Shown one piece after another: positions 1 to 9,753 of a stretch of DNA of 64,000 nt. Source of the DNA: JBAXEO01 sp963789515 (GTDB taxonomy: Bacteria; Actinomycetota; Coriobacteriia; Anaerosomatales; JAAXUF01); the NCBI GenBank assembly GCA_963789515.1, contig CAWBKW010000002.1, positions 992,001 to 1,056,000 of the forward strand. Direction: 5' to 3'. A program made the translations under genes and the position numbers. Below the pieces are notes generated by a model that was given only the letters and a program-made list of their open reading frames with translations, did not search any database and was not told where the DNA came from. Position 1 is the first letter of the stretch. Each line of letters starts with the position of its first letter.

Positions 1-597
1 GCCGGCGACGAGGCTCCTCGCACCGGCAGCCGCAACCAGCGCAGCGGTCTCGGCGTTGATCCCACCGTCGACCTGGATGACGGGGTTCGCGCCGAGCTGC
101 TCGCACATCCACGCGATCTCGCTGACCTTCTCGACACTGCGCTCGATGAACGCCTGACCGCCGAAGCCCGGGTTGACGCTCATCACGAGGATCATGTCGA
201 CCATCCCTAAGACCTCGATGAGCCCGTCGACCGGAGTGCCCGGGTTCACCGAGACCCCCGGCGATGCCCCGAACTCACGAATCCTCGACAGGGTCCGGTG
301 AAGGTGCGGCGAGGCCTCGGCGTGCACGGTGACCATGTCGGCGCCCGCGTCGAGGTACCACTCGATCGTCGCGTCGACGTTGTCGATCATGAGATGCACG
401 TCGAGGGGCTTGGTGGCGATCCTCTTGATCGCCTTGACCACGGGCGGGCCGATCGTGAGGTTGGGCACGAAGTGCCCGTCCATCACGTCGACGTGGATGA
501 GATCGGCCCCGCCGTCTTCGATGACGCGGATCTCATCTCCAAGCCGCATGAAGTCGGCAGAGAGGATCGAGGGCGCGATGAGGATGGTGTCGGCCAC
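1..597 (-). CDS. rpe: Ribulose-phosphate 3-epimerase (partial, 3' end cut by window)
   Basis: Interconverts D-ribulose 5-phosphate and D-xylulose 5-phosphate in the pentose phosphate pathway. It was read by translating the reverse complement from a GTG at 595-597, preceded by AGGAGC. The frame runs 199 codons and leaves the window still open. The N-terminus carries the family pattern APSILSADF. HVDVMDGHFVPN, DVHLMI, VTVHAEA, a VNPGF stretch and VDGGIN-ET follow, which covers the whole TIM barrel except the last strand region. It lies 26 nt downstream of gpsA and so probably belongs to the same transcript. The assignment is firm; only the C-terminus is missing. Confidence 0.93.
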   Translation of the reverse strand, partial: MADTILIAPSILSADFMRLGDEIRVIEDGGADLIHVDVMDGHFVPNLTIGPPVVKAIKRIATKPLDVHLMIDNVDATIEWYLDAGADMVTVHAEASPHLHRTLSRIREFGASPGVSVNPGTPVDGLIEVLGMVDMILVMSVNPGFGGQAFIERSVEKVSEIAWMCEQLGANPVIQVDGGINAETAALVAAAGARSLVAG

Positions 598-623
598 GGC
601 GGCTCCTGGTGCTCTGGAAGTGG

Positions 624-1640
624 TTAGTCGGACACGAGCCCCAGACCGTGCAGCTCGTCTTGCGCTTCTCGGCCGAGCAGGGCCTCCTCGGCACCGGACA
701 CGGGCATTCCTTCGTAGAGAATGGCGCGGACCTGTTGCGTGATCGGCAGTTCGAGGCCCTCGCGTTTGCCGAGCTCGTCCACGGTGATGCATGCGACGGC
801 GCCCTCGGCGACCATGTGCGTCTCGTCGTAGAACTGCTGCATGGTGCCGCCCTTGGCGATGAGCTCTCCAAGGTTGCGATTGCGCGAGTGGCGCGAGGTA
901 CAGGTCGCGATCAGGTCGCCCATGCCGGCGAGACCCATGTACGTGAGTGGGTTGGCTCCCATCGCACCGCCGAGACGGCTCATCTCGGCGAGCCCGCGTG
1001 TCATCAGCGTGGCCTTCGTGTTGTCGCCGTAGCCGAGCCCGTCGGAGATCCCGGCGCCGATGGCGACGACGTTCTTGCTCGCACCGGCGAGCTCGACCCC
1101 TACGACGTCGGGGTTGGTGTAGACCCGGAAGAACCGGGTCATGAAGATGTCTTGGAACAGGTCACCGACGCCGGGATTGTGCGCCGCTACCACGGTCGCC
1201 GATGGGATACCGCGGCTGACCTCCTCAGCGTGGTTCGGGCCCGACAGCCCGGCAACCCGCTCGCGCCCGCCGAGAACATCCTCAAGCACCTCGGTCATCA
1301 GCATGTTGCTGCCGCCCTCGACGCCCTTCGAGAGGATGACGACCGGCGTGTCGCCGCTCAGATGCGGCTTCATCGCCTCGGCGGTCTCGCGCACGCCGAT
1401 CGACGGCGTTACCATCACCACGGCCTGGGCGCCGAAGAGCGCCTCCTCCATGTCGGGCGTCGCGAAGACGCCGTCGGCGAAGACCACGTCGGGCAGGTAG
1501 ACGGGGTTCTGGTGGTTCGAGTTGATGCCCTCGGCTATCTCAGGCTCGCGCGACCAGAGCCGCACGTCGTGCCCCTTGCCACCTAAGAGCCAGGTCACCG
1601 CGGTGCCCCAGGACCCCGCCCCTACCACTGAGATTCTCAT
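624..1640 (-). CDS. gpsA: Glycerol-3-phosphate dehydrogenase [NAD(P)+]
   Basis: Reduces dihydroxyacetone phosphate to sn-glycerol 3-phosphate, the backbone for phospholipids. The 338-residue product has the usual family length. It starts with a Rossmann motif VVGAGSWGTAV (about residues 5-15), has SKGVEGG near residue 105 and the catalytic-lysine segment ASKNVVAIGAG near residue 190, followed by GDNTKATLMTRGL. It sits 3 nt after plsY, so the enzyme making glycerol 3-phosphate is co-transcribed with the acyltransferase that uses it. Confidence 0.97.
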   Translation of the reverse strand: MRISVVGAGSWGTAVTWLLGGKGHDVRLWSREPEIAEGINSNHQNPVYLPDVVFADGVFATPDMEEALFGAQAVVMVTPSIGVRETAEAMKPHLSGDTPVVILSKGVEGGSNMLMTEVLEDVLGGRERVAGLSGPNHAEEVSRGIPSATVVAAHNPGVGDLFQDIFMTRFFRVYTNPDVVGVELAGASKNVVAIGAGISDGLGYGDNTKATLMTRGLAEMSRLGGAMGANPLTYMGLAGMGDLIATCTSRHSRNRNLGELIAKGGTMQQFYDETHMVAEGAVACITVDELGKREGLELPITQQVRAILYEGMPVSGAEEALLGREAQDELHGLGLVSD

Positions 1641-1643
1641 CAG

Positions 1644-2312
1644 TCACGACCTACCCTTGTTCCGAGCGGCACTGCCGCGTTCACTGAAGGATACCCTAGG
1701 CTCCTGACCCCGCACGATGCGCATGATGTTCGCGCGATGCTTCCATATGACGAGCGTCGCCGCAACAACAGCAAACCCGATAAGCAGCCAGTCTCCCGGA
1801 TAGAACCACAGGCAGAGCAAGGGATACTCGACGGCGACCACGACCGAAGCGAGCGACACCATGCGGAACAGCGCGACGACGAGCAGCCAGGTCAGGAGGA
1901 GGATCGGCCAAGGGTACGGCGTCAGCACGAGCAGCGCGCCGGCCGCCGTGGCGACGCCCTTGCCTCCCTTGAATCCGATGTAGGGAGAGTACGTGTGCCC
2001 GAGAATCGCGGCCATGGTGGCGATGATCATCGCCCATTCGTGCGCGACGGCGCCGAAATCCGCAGCAGGTACCAGGAACACCGCGAACCCTACGGCAACA
2101 GCGCCCTTGGCCACGTCAAGCGCGAACGTCGCGGCTGCCGCCTTCAGGCCGAGGACCCGGAGCACGTTGGTGGCGCCGAGGTTTCCGGACCCCTCTTTGC
2201 GGACGTCGACGCCATAGAAGCGACGCCCGATGATCAGCGCCCAGGGAATGCCGCCAACGAGGTAGGCACACGCCGACACGGCTGCGAGCCGGAGTGCAAG
2301 CTGCCAATCCAC
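1644..2312 (-). CDS. plsY: Acyl-phosphate:glycerol-3-phosphate acyltransferase PlsY
   Basis: Integral membrane enzyme that transfers an acyl group from acyl phosphate to glycerol 3-phosphate, the first step of phosphatidic acid synthesis. The 222-residue sequence has the three conserved cytoplasmic PlsY motifs: GSGNLGATNVLRVLG (about 42-56), GFKGGKGVATAAG (about 112-124) and a C-terminal WKHRANI. Several hydrophobic segments lie between them. The C-terminal tail is basic and extends somewhat past the usual end. The gene lies between der and gpsA. Confidence 0.96.
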   Translation of the reverse strand: MDWQLALRLAAVSACAYLVGGIPWALIIGRRFYGVDVRKEGSGNLGATNVLRVLGLKAAAATFALDVAKGAVAVGFAVFLVPAADFGAVAHEWAMIIATMAAILGHTYSPYIGFKGGKGVATAAGALLVLTPYPWPILLLTWLLVVALFRMVSLASVVVAVEYPLLCLWFYPGDWLLIGFAVVAATLVIWKHRANIMRIVRGQEPRVSFSERGSAARNKGRS

Positions 2313-2318
2313 CTGCGA

Positions 2319-3626
2319 TCAGTCCTTCTTACGGAACTTCAAGATGATGGGCGTGCCTGACAGATCGAACGCCTCCCGCATGCGGTTCTCAACATAGCGG
2401 CGGAAGTTGTCATCGGCGAGCACCGGGTGGTTCGCGAAGAACGTGAATCCCGGCGGTGCCGTCCGAGTCTGCGTGACGTAGTTGACCCGAAGCGTCTGCT
2501 TGCCCTTGCTCACCGTGTGACCGAAGTCGCGCATCTCGGTCAGCAGCTTGTTCAGGCGGCTGGTCGATATCTCCTGAGAGTAGTTCGCGAAGGCGGTGTC
2601 GATGGCTTTCCAGATCCGCTCGACGCCCTTACCGGTCAACGCAGAGATGCGAAGCACGGTGGCGTAGCTGACGAAGCCGAGTCGTTCCTCGACACGCGTC
2701 TCGATGGCGTCCTTCTCCTCCTGGGTCTCAAGCGCGTCCCACTTGTTGAGCAGGATGATCATCGCGCAGCCGCGTTCCGCGGCGAAGTTCGCGACGCGCT
2801 GGTCCTGGTCGGTCAGGCCGACTGTCGAGTCGATCACCAACAGCGCCACCTGCGCGCGGTCGATGGCGCGCATCGCGCGCACGAAGCCGTAGTACTCGAC
2901 GTCCTGGTCGATGAGGGCCTTGCGGCGGATGCCGGCCGTGTCGACGAGCCGGTACTTCGCGTCGTCACGAGTCACCAGCATGTCGATGGCGTCGCGCGTC
3001 GTGCCTGCCACGTCGGAGACGATCGCCCGTTCCACCCCCGCCATCTTGTTGAGAAGCGAAGACTTGCCTGCGTTCGGCCGACCGATGATGGCCACGTCGA
3101 TCGCGCCGTCGTCCGGCAGCGGGTCGCTGGCAGGGAGCGCCTTGACGATCTCGTCGAGGATATCGCCCGTGCCGTGTCCGTGAGTCGCCGAGACGGGCCA
3201 GGGCTGACCCAGACCGAGACCCCAGAACTCGTGGATCTCGTCGTCACGGTTGGGGGTGTCCATCTTGTTGACCGCGAGAAAGGTCGGCTTGCTCGCGCGC
3301 TTGAGGATGCGGGCGACCTCTTCGTCGTCGGGTGTCAGGCCGGTCTTGCCGTCGACAAGGAAGACGATCGCATCGGCTTCCTGCGCTGCCATCAGCGCCT
3401 GGTTACGAATCGAGGTCTGGAACTCATCGATGCCGCCTGCTTCGATTCCGCCGGTGTCGATCAGCAGGAAGTAGACGCCGTTCCAGTCGGCCTGGTGGTA
3501 GCTCCGGTCGCGCGTGACGCCTCTCGCCTCGTGGACGATGGCCTCCGTCTGCTGGGTGATTCTGTTGACGAGCGTCGACTTGCCGACATTGGGCCTGCCT
3601 ACGACGGCGACGATAGGTAGCGCCAT
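2319..3626 (-). CDS. der: Ribosome biogenesis GTPase Der (EngA)
   Basis: Essential double-GTPase acting in assembly of the 50S ribosomal subunit. Starting from the ATG at 3624-3626 gives 435 residues, the normal Der length. The frame is open for another 69 codons upstream, but that part is low-complexity overlap with the neighbouring gene and is excluded. GTPase domain 1 has GRPNVGKST, DTGGI and NKMD. GTPase domain 2 has GRPNAGKSS, DTAGIRRK and NKWD. A KH-like C-terminal domain follows. The start lies 7 nt after the DUF512 gene. Confidence 0.97.
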   Translation of the reverse strand: MALPIVAVVGRPNVGKSTLVNRITQQTEAIVHEARGVTRDRSYHQADWNGVYFLLIDTGGIEAGGIDEFQTSIRNQALMAAQEADAIVFLVDGKTGLTPDDEEVARILKRASKPTFLAVNKMDTPNRDDEIHEFWGLGLGQPWPVSATHGHGTGDILDEIVKALPASDPLPDDGAIDVAIIGRPNAGKSSLLNKMAGVERAIVSDVAGTTRDAIDMLVTRDDAKYRLVDTAGIRRKALIDQDVEYYGFVRAMRAIDRAQVALLVIDSTVGLTDQDQRVANFAAERGCAMIILLNKWDALETQEEKDAIETRVEERLGFVSYATVLRISALTGKGVERIWKAIDTAFANYSQEISTSRLNKLLTEMRDFGHTVSKGKQTLRVNYVTQTRTAPPGFTFFANHPVLADDNFRRYVENRMREAFDLSGTPIILKFRKKD

Positions 3627-3633
3627 GGGCGCG

Positions 3634-5010
3634 TCACTCCTTAGGTGAGGGCGGGTTGTCGGCCACGTCTCGCAGCCCGGAGAGCAGCCCGCCGACGTCA
3701 CAGGATAGCAGACGTACTTCCCTACCCACTGCTGTACCCAGGTCGGCAACCGACACACCATCGAGCAGCACCGCATCAGCGTTGGCGATGCAGTCCGGCA
3801 GCAGCACGATGGTGTCTTCCGGGGTGGCGGCAAGCGCCCGCACCAGGTCCGACGTAGTCAGCAGCCCTGCCACACTCACGTTCCCGCCGAAGAAGTCGTT
3901 CTGCACCGCGAGGACGTTCACACGCCCGAGATCATCAACCGCCCCGAGTACCTCTGCCAACACGGGTGCGAACAGCTCGCCGGTGGCGATGGTCAGCGTA
4001 CTTCCGGCTGGCAGGTCCGCCAGCGCGCGAGCAAGGTGGATCCGGGAATCGTGCGCGGTGTCGAGGAACTCCCTGACAAGCCCGATCCCGTTCTCGTACT
4101 GGGGAAAACCGTCGTACTCGGCTGCGGGTGGCAGGTCCACGCCGGCGTTGAGGTAGAACTCGTCGGCAAGATAGACCCACGTGCGGCCATCACGATCGCG
4201 CATCGCCTGCTGCCAAGGAACCACCTCAGCGATGACGGCCGCTGCGTCGACCGCCGACTCGAAGGATGCCCGGAAGCGCTGCTGGTGAGCGGTGAAGCCC
4301 AGAGGCACGATGCCGACGCTCAGCACGCCTTCTCTCTCGGCGAGCCAGTTGAGCGACTCCTGGAGGACCGGCCCGTCATTGACGCCGGGAACCAGCACGA
4401 TCTGGACGTGGAACTCGATTCCCTCATCGAGCAGCGCGTCGAACCGCTCGAGCGCCCGGTCCTCGCGGGCGCAGACCAGCTGATCACGGACCGTCTGATC
4501 GACCGCATGAAGCGACATGTAGAGGGGTGAGAGATGTTGCTCACAGATGCGCGTGACATCCCCGTCAGAAAGGTTGGTGAGCGTGACGAAGTTGCCCTGT
4601 AGGAAGGACAGGCGATAGTCGTCGTCGCGGAGGTAGAGGGCGTGCCGGAGCCCCCGCGGGAGCTGCGTCATGAAGCAGAACGCACATCGGTTCCTGCAGG
4701 TGCGCACCCCATCGAACACGGTGTCGGTGAAGGCCAGTCCCCACGACTCGCCCGGTTCGCGGCCCAGGGTCACGTGGTCTTCAGTGCCGTCGGCACGAAG
4801 CCGCACCACGTCGACGCTCGCACCGTCAGCCACCCACTGCCAGTCGATCACGTCCCGCAACGGCTGACCGTCTGCGGACACGAGGACGTCACCCGCCCGC
4901 AGGCCGGCACGGGCAGCCGGCCCGTCGATGTCGACCGCCGCCACGACTCCTCCCGGTTCGACGGGCGGGATTCGGCGCCCGTACTGGGCTGGGCCGGACA
5001 CCGAGATCAC
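3634..5010 (-). CDS. DUF512 family radical-SAM-like Fe-S protein with PDZ domain
   Basis: A conserved family of unknown function. The 458-residue product has an N-terminal PDZ-like segment (AARAGLRAGDVLVSADGQ, about residues 25-45), then a radical-SAM-like cluster motif CRNRCAFCFM (about 100-110). The C-terminal DUF512 region follows. The start is the GTG at 5008-5010, which overlaps the ispH stop as GTGA; upstream codons in frame are discarded. The CxxxCxFC spacing fits radical SAM enzymes, but no substrate can be named. Its place between ispH and der gives no clear functional hint. Confidence 0.86.
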   Translation of the reverse strand: MISVSGPAQYGRRIPPVEPGGVVAAVDIDGPAARAGLRAGDVLVSADGQPLRDVIDWQWVADGASVDVVRLRADGTEDHVTLGREPGESWGLAFTDTVFDGVRTCRNRCAFCFMTQLPRGLRHALYLRDDDYRLSFLQGNFVTLTNLSDGDVTRICEQHLSPLYMSLHAVDQTVRDQLVCAREDRALERFDALLDEGIEFHVQIVLVPGVNDGPVLQESLNWLAEREGVLSVGIVPLGFTAHQQRFRASFESAVDAAAVIAEVVPWQQAMRDRDGRTWVYLADEFYLNAGVDLPPAAEYDGFPQYENGIGLVREFLDTAHDSRIHLARALADLPAGSTLTIATGELFAPVLAEVLGAVDDLGRVNVLAVQNDFFGGNVSVAGLLTTSDLVRALAATPEDTIVLLPDCIANADAVLLDGVSVADLGTAVGREVRLLSCDVGGLLSGLRDVADNPPSPKE

Positions 5011-5840
5011 GCCATCGCTTCGATGGCGTCGATGACGGCCCGCATCTGTTCGTCCGGGGTGGACGCGCCGGCGGTCACCCCGACGCTCTCGGCGCCGCCG
5101 AACCACTCGGGGTCGAGGTCATCCGGGGTCTCGACGTGGTGCACCCGGGCGTTGACTTCGCCGCAGATCTCGGCCAACCGGGTGGTGTTGCCGGAGTTGT
5201 GACCGCCCACGACCACCATCACGTCGACCGTGGCCGCCAACTCCTCAGCCGACTGTTGCCGCTTGCCCGTCGCCGAGCAGATCGTGTTGAACACCCGCAG
5301 CTCGCTCACGCGCGGCAGGACCGCCTCGACCACCTCGTTGAGGCGGCGCAGGGACTGCGTCGTCTGCACCACGATGCCGATGCGGCGGGAAGCAAGCTTC
5401 GGCGGCAGTTCGAGTGCCGACGAGACCACCAGCGCGTTGCCCCCGGCGTGCGCCATGATGCCCTCGACCTCGGGGTGATCGGCCTCCCCCACGATGACGA
5501 CCAGGTATCCACCGTGCATGAGCTCCTCGGCAGCCTCGTGTGCCTTGCTGACGTGCGGGCACGTGGCGTCGACCACGTCGAGCCCTCGCGTCCGCGCAGC
5601 CGAGATGATGGCTGGGTCGACGCCGTGCGATCGGATGACCAGCGTGCCGCCCTGCACCTGGTCGAGGTTCTCGGCGACTACGACTCCCCGGTCCTTCAGG
5701 GCCGTGACCGCCTGCGGGTTGTGGATGAGCGGCCCCAGGGTGTGGACGTCTGCACCGCTCTCCGCGGCCTGCTCGGCGAGTTTCAGGGCGCGCTCGACGC
5801 CGTAGCAGATGCCTGCATACCGGGCGACCTCGACTCGCAT
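5007..5840 (-). CDS. ispH: 4-hydroxy-3-methylbut-2-enyl diphosphate reductase
   Basis: Last enzyme of the MEP (non-mevalonate) isoprenoid pathway; it makes IPP and DMAPP from HMBPP using a [4Fe-4S] cluster. The 277 residues carry the three cluster cysteines in their family contexts: GICYGVERA at residue 12, DATCPHV in the middle and NTICSATGKRQ near residue 190. Its presence shows the organism makes isoprenoids by the MEP route, which matters for the HMG-CoA reductase at 59,790-61,073. It starts 3 nt after plsC ends. Confidence 0.96.
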   Translation of the reverse strand: MRVEVARYAGICYGVERALKLAEQAAESGADVHTLGPLIHNPQAVTALKDRGVVVAENLDQVQGGTLVIRSHGVDPAIISAARTRGLDVVDATCPHVSKAHEAAEELMHGGYLVVIVGEADHPEVEGIMAHAGGNALVVSSALELPPKLASRRIGIVVQTTQSLRRLNEVVEAVLPRVSELRVFNTICSATGKRQQSAEELAATVDVMVVVGGHNSGNTTRLAEICGEVNARVHHVETPDDLDPEWFGGAESVGVTAGASTPDEQMRAVIDAIEAMA

Positions 5841-5843
5841 CGG

Positions 5844-6527
5844 CTACTCCTTCTCGGCGACAGCACGAGCTGCGGCTATGCGACGCATGATCTCGGCGGT
5901 CATGGCCTGTGTGCGCTCTTTCCGGCTGCCCTCGGTGAACTCCTCGGGCCGAACAGGCTCCCCGTAGCGGACCGTGACCCGGGGGAAGCGCGGCAGCTTG
6001 GCACCCTTGGGCAGCGCTCGATCGGTTCCGGCGATTCCGACGGGCACCACCGGCACATCGGCCCGCATGGCGATGAAGGCGACGCCGGCGTGCGCTTCGG
6101 AGGGCTCATCGGTCGGTGCGCCGGGCACCTGGCGGGTTCCTTCGGGGAAGATGCCGACCGGCTCCCCGTACCCGAGGAGGTCGGTGGCCCTCTGGATTGC
6201 GACTCGGTCCGCGGTCCCGCGGCTTATCGGCAGCACGAACACCCTCGGGAGTCCCCAGCCGACCACCGGCGCGTCGAAGAGTTCCTGCTTCGCGAAGAAG
6301 TGCACCTCGCGTGGCGCACCGGCCCACAGCAGTGCCGGGTCGAGGTAGCTGACATGGTTTCCTGCGAGGATGAACCCCCCGCTCGCGGGGACGTTCTCCT
6401 CGCCCCGGAACCGCGTGCGATAGATCGCGAGCAGCAGCGGCGCCCCGAACGCGCGCAGAAACCGCGCCAACCGCCACTTCGGTGCGCCCGGACCGCTGAG
6501 CCGCGATGCCGCAGGTGGAGCGCTCAC
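5844..6527 (-). CDS. plsC: 1-acyl-sn-glycerol-3-phosphate acyltransferase
   Basis: Acylates lysophosphatidic acid to phosphatidic acid. The 227-residue sequence has the acyltransferase catalytic motif NHVSYLD (H-X4-D, about residues 57-63) and the substrate motif FPEGTR (about 140). It starts at a GTG whose GTGA overlaps the cmk stop. The cmk-plsC-ispH order is common in actinobacteria and clostridia. Confidence 0.93.
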   Translation of the reverse strand: MSAPPAASRLSGPGAPKWRLARFLRAFGAPLLLAIYRTRFRGEENVPASGGFILAGNHVSYLDPALLWAGAPREVHFFAKQELFDAPVVGWGLPRVFVLPISRGTADRVAIQRATDLLGYGEPVGIFPEGTRQVPGAPTDEPSEAHAGVAFIAMRADVPVVPVGIAGTDRALPKGAKLPRFPRVTVRYGEPVRPEEFTEGSRKERTQAMTAEIMRRIAAARAVAEKE

Positions 6528-7195
6528 GCCCCTCGCTCCGTAGCGATCAGGCAGACACGCTCGACGACCTCGGCGAAGGTCATCCCCGTCGTGTCGAGGA
6601 CGACCGCATCGTCAGCCGGAGCGAGCGGCGACAGTTCGCGCGTGGAGTCGGCCTTGTCGCGCCGGATGATCGACTCGTGCACGCCCGCGGAGTCGGACTC
6701 GATCCCGCTCTCAGCCTGCTGGACCGATCTGCGGCGTGCCCGCTCTTCGGGGCTGGCCGTCAGGAACACCTTGACCTCGGCGTCCGGGAAGACGACGGTT
6801 CCGATGTCACGACCCTCGACGACGATGTCGTCGCTCCCGCCGAGGAACCGCTGTTGGGCGACCATCGCCTCGCGAACGACGCCGAGCCGAGCTACCGCAC
6901 TCACGGAATCGTCGACCTCGGGGCTCCGGATCTCGGTCGTCACGTCGGTACCGGCGATGCGAACGCACGTAGGAAACGGATCCCCCGACACGTGAGTGAA
7001 CTCGATCGGTGACTCAGCGACCAGTTTCGCAAGTGCGTCACCGTCACCCGGATCGATGCCGGTCTCCAGTGCGAGGTAGGTGACGGCGCGGTACATCGCT
7101 CCCGTGTCCAAGTACCTGAAACCGAGGCGCGTCGCGACACCCTTGGCGACGCTTGACTTGCCCGAGCCGGCCGGGCCGTCGATCGCGATGATCAT
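6524..7195 (-). CDS. cmk: Cytidylate kinase
   Basis: Phosphorylates CMP and dCMP to the diphosphates. The start at ATG 7193-7195 gives 223 residues and places the P-loop IDGPAGSGKSS directly at the N-terminus, as in the family; the open frame upstream is not used. Other landmarks are DTGAMYRA and VVEGRDIGTVVFPDA. The stop overlaps the plsC start by four bases. The 86 nt between this start and the aroA stop show no gene. Confidence 0.95.
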   Translation of the reverse strand: MIIAIDGPAGSGKSSVAKGVATRLGFRYLDTGAMYRAVTYLALETGIDPGDGDALAKLVAESPIEFTHVSGDPFPTCVRIAGTDVTTEIRSPEVDDSVSAVARLGVVREAMVAQQRFLGGSDDIVVEGRDIGTVVFPDAEVKVFLTASPEERARRRSVQQAESGIESDSAGVHESIIRRDKADSTRELSPLAPADDAVVLDTTGMTFAEVVERVCLIATERGA

Positions 7196-7281
7196 GGTCT
7201 GTTCAATCCGCTTCCACACGGGGATTCGACGCCCGCATGGTACCACGCAGGACCGTCCGAACCGCTTGCGGCCGTGACTGT

Positions 7282-8604
7282 CTAGGACCGAGCACCGAGT
7301 CGGGAGAGATCCTCGGCGAACACCGGATAGCTCACGTCAACGGCCTCGAACCTTCCGACCCGGACCGCCGAGCCGGCCACCAGCCCCGCGACCGCCCAAG
7401 TCATGGCGAGCCGGTGATCGCCGAGTGAATCGATGGTAGCGCCGCGAAGCGGTGCCGGACCGCGCACGATGAGCGTGTCCCCCTCGACCTCAGCGGTCGC
7501 GCCGAGTGCCCCCAGGCCGTCAACGATCGCCGCGAGTCGGTCGGACTCCTTCACTCTGAGCTCACCAACTCCCTCAAAGCGCGTTTCGCCGTGCGCCTGT
7601 GAAGCGACGAGTGCCAGTATCGGCACCTCGTCGACGAGCGAGGGTACCTCCTCGGCGGTCACGGTCGTCGCCGAGAGGTACGAAGTGTACTCAGCGTCGA
7701 TCTCCCCGGAACGTTCGCTCTCTGCCTCAGGGAACGGTATGACCCGGATCGAAGCGCCCATGCGCTCGAGCACGCGCAAGAATCCGGCGCGGGTGGGGTT
7801 GAGCGACACGCCGGGCAGCCGCACCGAGCTGCCGGGGACGAGCAGCGCAGCCGCCACGAGGAACGCAGCCGACGACGGGTCCCGCGGCACGGCGAAGCTC
7901 GCGATGGCGCACGGCACGAGCGGGCCTTCGACGACCGCGGTGTGCGATACGTCGTCGAGATCGACCGGCACGCAGAACTCGGGGAGCATGCGCTCGGTGT
8001 GGTCTCGGCTGGGCGCCGGCTCGGTGACGCTCGTACGGCCCTGCGCCCGCAGGCCGGCAAGCAGGACCGCAGTCTTCACCTGCGCGGATGCGACGGGCGA
8101 ATCGTAGTCTACGGCCTTGAGCGCGGCGCTACCGTGCACGGTGACCGGCAGCGTGCCCGTCACCGGCCCGGAGAAGGTCGCCCCCATCAGTGTGAGCGGA
8201 GCGGTCACCCGACGCATCGGACGAACCGACAGCGACTCGTCGCCGACCAGGGTGACCTCGATGGGCCAGCCGGCGAGTACGCCCATCAGAAGGCGCGCGG
8301 TGGTGCCGCTGTTCCCGCAGTCGATGCTCGTGCAGTAGAAGCGGGGCCCGAGCGCGCCCCAGCCCCGCACCGTCCCCCCGAGCGACCCGTCTGCGTGCGG
8401 CTCCAGGTCGACGTGGGCGCCGAGCTCTCTGACCGCTGCTATCGTCGCCCGCAGGTCCGCGGAGTCCAGGACTCCGGTCAGTTCCGTCGTACCCTCCGCC
8501 ATCGCGGCGAACAGGACGGCCCGATGCGACAGGGACTTGTCTCCCGGAAGATGCACCTCGCCGACCAGCGGTTCGCAACCCGGCCCGAACTCCCTCGAAC
8601 TCAT
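7282..8604 (-). CDS. aroA: 3-phosphoshikimate 1-carboxyvinyltransferase (EPSP synthase)
   Basis: Sixth step of the shikimate pathway, joining PEP to shikimate 3-phosphate. The 440 residues show the family signatures LPGDKSLSHRAVLFAA (about residues 19-34), GNSGTTARLLMGVLAG (about 96-111) and GDHRLAMTWAVAG near the C-terminus. The start codon overlaps the tyrA stop by four bases, so translation is likely coupled. It is part of a tyrA-aroA-aroF aromatic amino acid block. Confidence 0.96.
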   Translation of the reverse strand: MSSREFGPGCEPLVGEVHLPGDKSLSHRAVLFAAMAEGTTELTGVLDSADLRATIAAVRELGAHVDLEPHADGSLGGTVRGWGALGPRFYCTSIDCGNSGTTARLLMGVLAGWPIEVTLVGDESLSVRPMRRVTAPLTLMGATFSGPVTGTLPVTVHGSAALKAVDYDSPVASAQVKTAVLLAGLRAQGRTSVTEPAPSRDHTERMLPEFCVPVDLDDVSHTAVVEGPLVPCAIASFAVPRDPSSAAFLVAAALLVPGSSVRLPGVSLNPTRAGFLRVLERMGASIRVIPFPEAESERSGEIDAEYTSYLSATTVTAEEVPSLVDEVPILALVASQAHGETRFEGVGELRVKESDRLAAIVDGLGALGATAEVEGDTLIVRGPAPLRGATIDSLGDHRLAMTWAVAGLVAGSAVRVGRFEAVDVSYPVFAEDLSRLGARS

Positions 8605-9753
8605 GCGCCGTCACCGCCGTCCTCGAGCGGCTTGAGCCGCGGGTCGTATCCCCTGCCGAGAAGGTCGACCACCAGCGCGTCGAAGTCCCCTTCGTCGGTC
8701 AGAACCAAGACGAGCATGGCCGTGTCCTCGCTCTGGTGGTCGATGTCGATACCCTCGATGTTGCAGCCCGCTCGCGTGGCGGCGGCGGTGATCTCGGCGA
8801 CCTGGCCCGGCCGGTCGAGCATCGGGACGACCAACTCCGAAAGCTGGGTGGTGGCCGGGACCCATTGGGCCGGCAGCGACCGCCTCACGACGGCGGCCCG
8901 GTCGAGCCAGGCGCGCATCGCCTCGGTGTCACGTGTCCGCACGAGCTCCTCGAACACCCCCAGCCGGCCGCGAAGCTCCGACAGGCCCTCCGCGAGCGCA
9001 TCTGCGTTGTCGAGGCAGATGCCGGTCCACAGGTCGGCGCTGCCGGCCGCGATGCGGGTCGTGTCCTTGAAGCCGCCGGCCGCAAGCCGCATGAGCTCAC
9101 CACGCTCTCCGGAGTGGGCGGCCGCAAGGTCGACGAGCGCCGCCGCCGCGACGTGCGGCACGTGGCTCACGATCGCCACGGCCTCGTCGTGGGCAGCGGC
9201 ATCGACGGAGATGACTCGGGCGCCGAGCGACCCGATGAGCGCGTGTACGGCGCTGAAGGCGCCGGGATCGGTGTCGGACGCGGGCGTCAGCAACCAGTAG
9301 GCGCCGTCGAACAGGTCGGCGCGCGCCGCCGTGACGCCCGACAGCTCGCTCCCTGCCATGGGATGTCCGCCCACGAATCTGGACGGGTCGGGAAGCGACG
9401 TCGCGAGCCGCGCGCAGGACACCGGACTTGGTCGAAGCGACGTCGGTGACCGTCCCCGCGTATCCCTGCCGGCCGAGCGTCTCGAGCCACTCGCCCGCCA
9501 GGTGGGCGGGCGTCGCCAGGACGACGAGATCGACCCCTCCCTCCGAGAGCCACGTCTGCGCCCCAAGGCCTCCGGGCAGGGAGCCGTCATCGATGATGCC
9601 GTGCTCGAGCGCGTACTTCAGCGCCACCGGGTCCACGTCGACGCCCACGACCCGTGGAGCGTCGGCAAGCCGCTTGGCTGCCGCCGCCAACGAACCCCCG
9701 ATGAGCCCGACACCTACGACGGCGATGCTCTGAATCGTGCCGGACGCCATCAC
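8601..9753 (-). CDS. tyrA: Prephenate dehydrogenase with ACT domain (frame interrupted)
   Basis: Oxidative decarboxylation of prephenate in tyrosine synthesis. The N-terminal half (9,753 to about 9,430) has the NAD-binding motif VVGVGLIGGSLAAAAK and VTDVASTKS. The catalytic half and the ACT domain are in another frame, which begins SRFVGGHPMAGSELSG and ends near PMLDRPGQVAEITAA. The two halves join between about 9,390 and 9,430, so one small indel separates them. Each half is well conserved and no other damage is seen, so a sequence error is more likely than a pseudogene. The start (GTG 9751-9753 or ATG 9748-9750) overlaps the aroF stop. Confidence 0.88.

Noticed and set aside
5136..6995. Very long open frames on the plus strand opposite ispH, plsC and cmk, and similar ones opposite other minus-strand genes
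   Set aside because: High-GC sequence leaves antisense frames open. Their composition is Arg/His/Gly-rich, no family motifs appear, and the minus-strand genes are well conserved.
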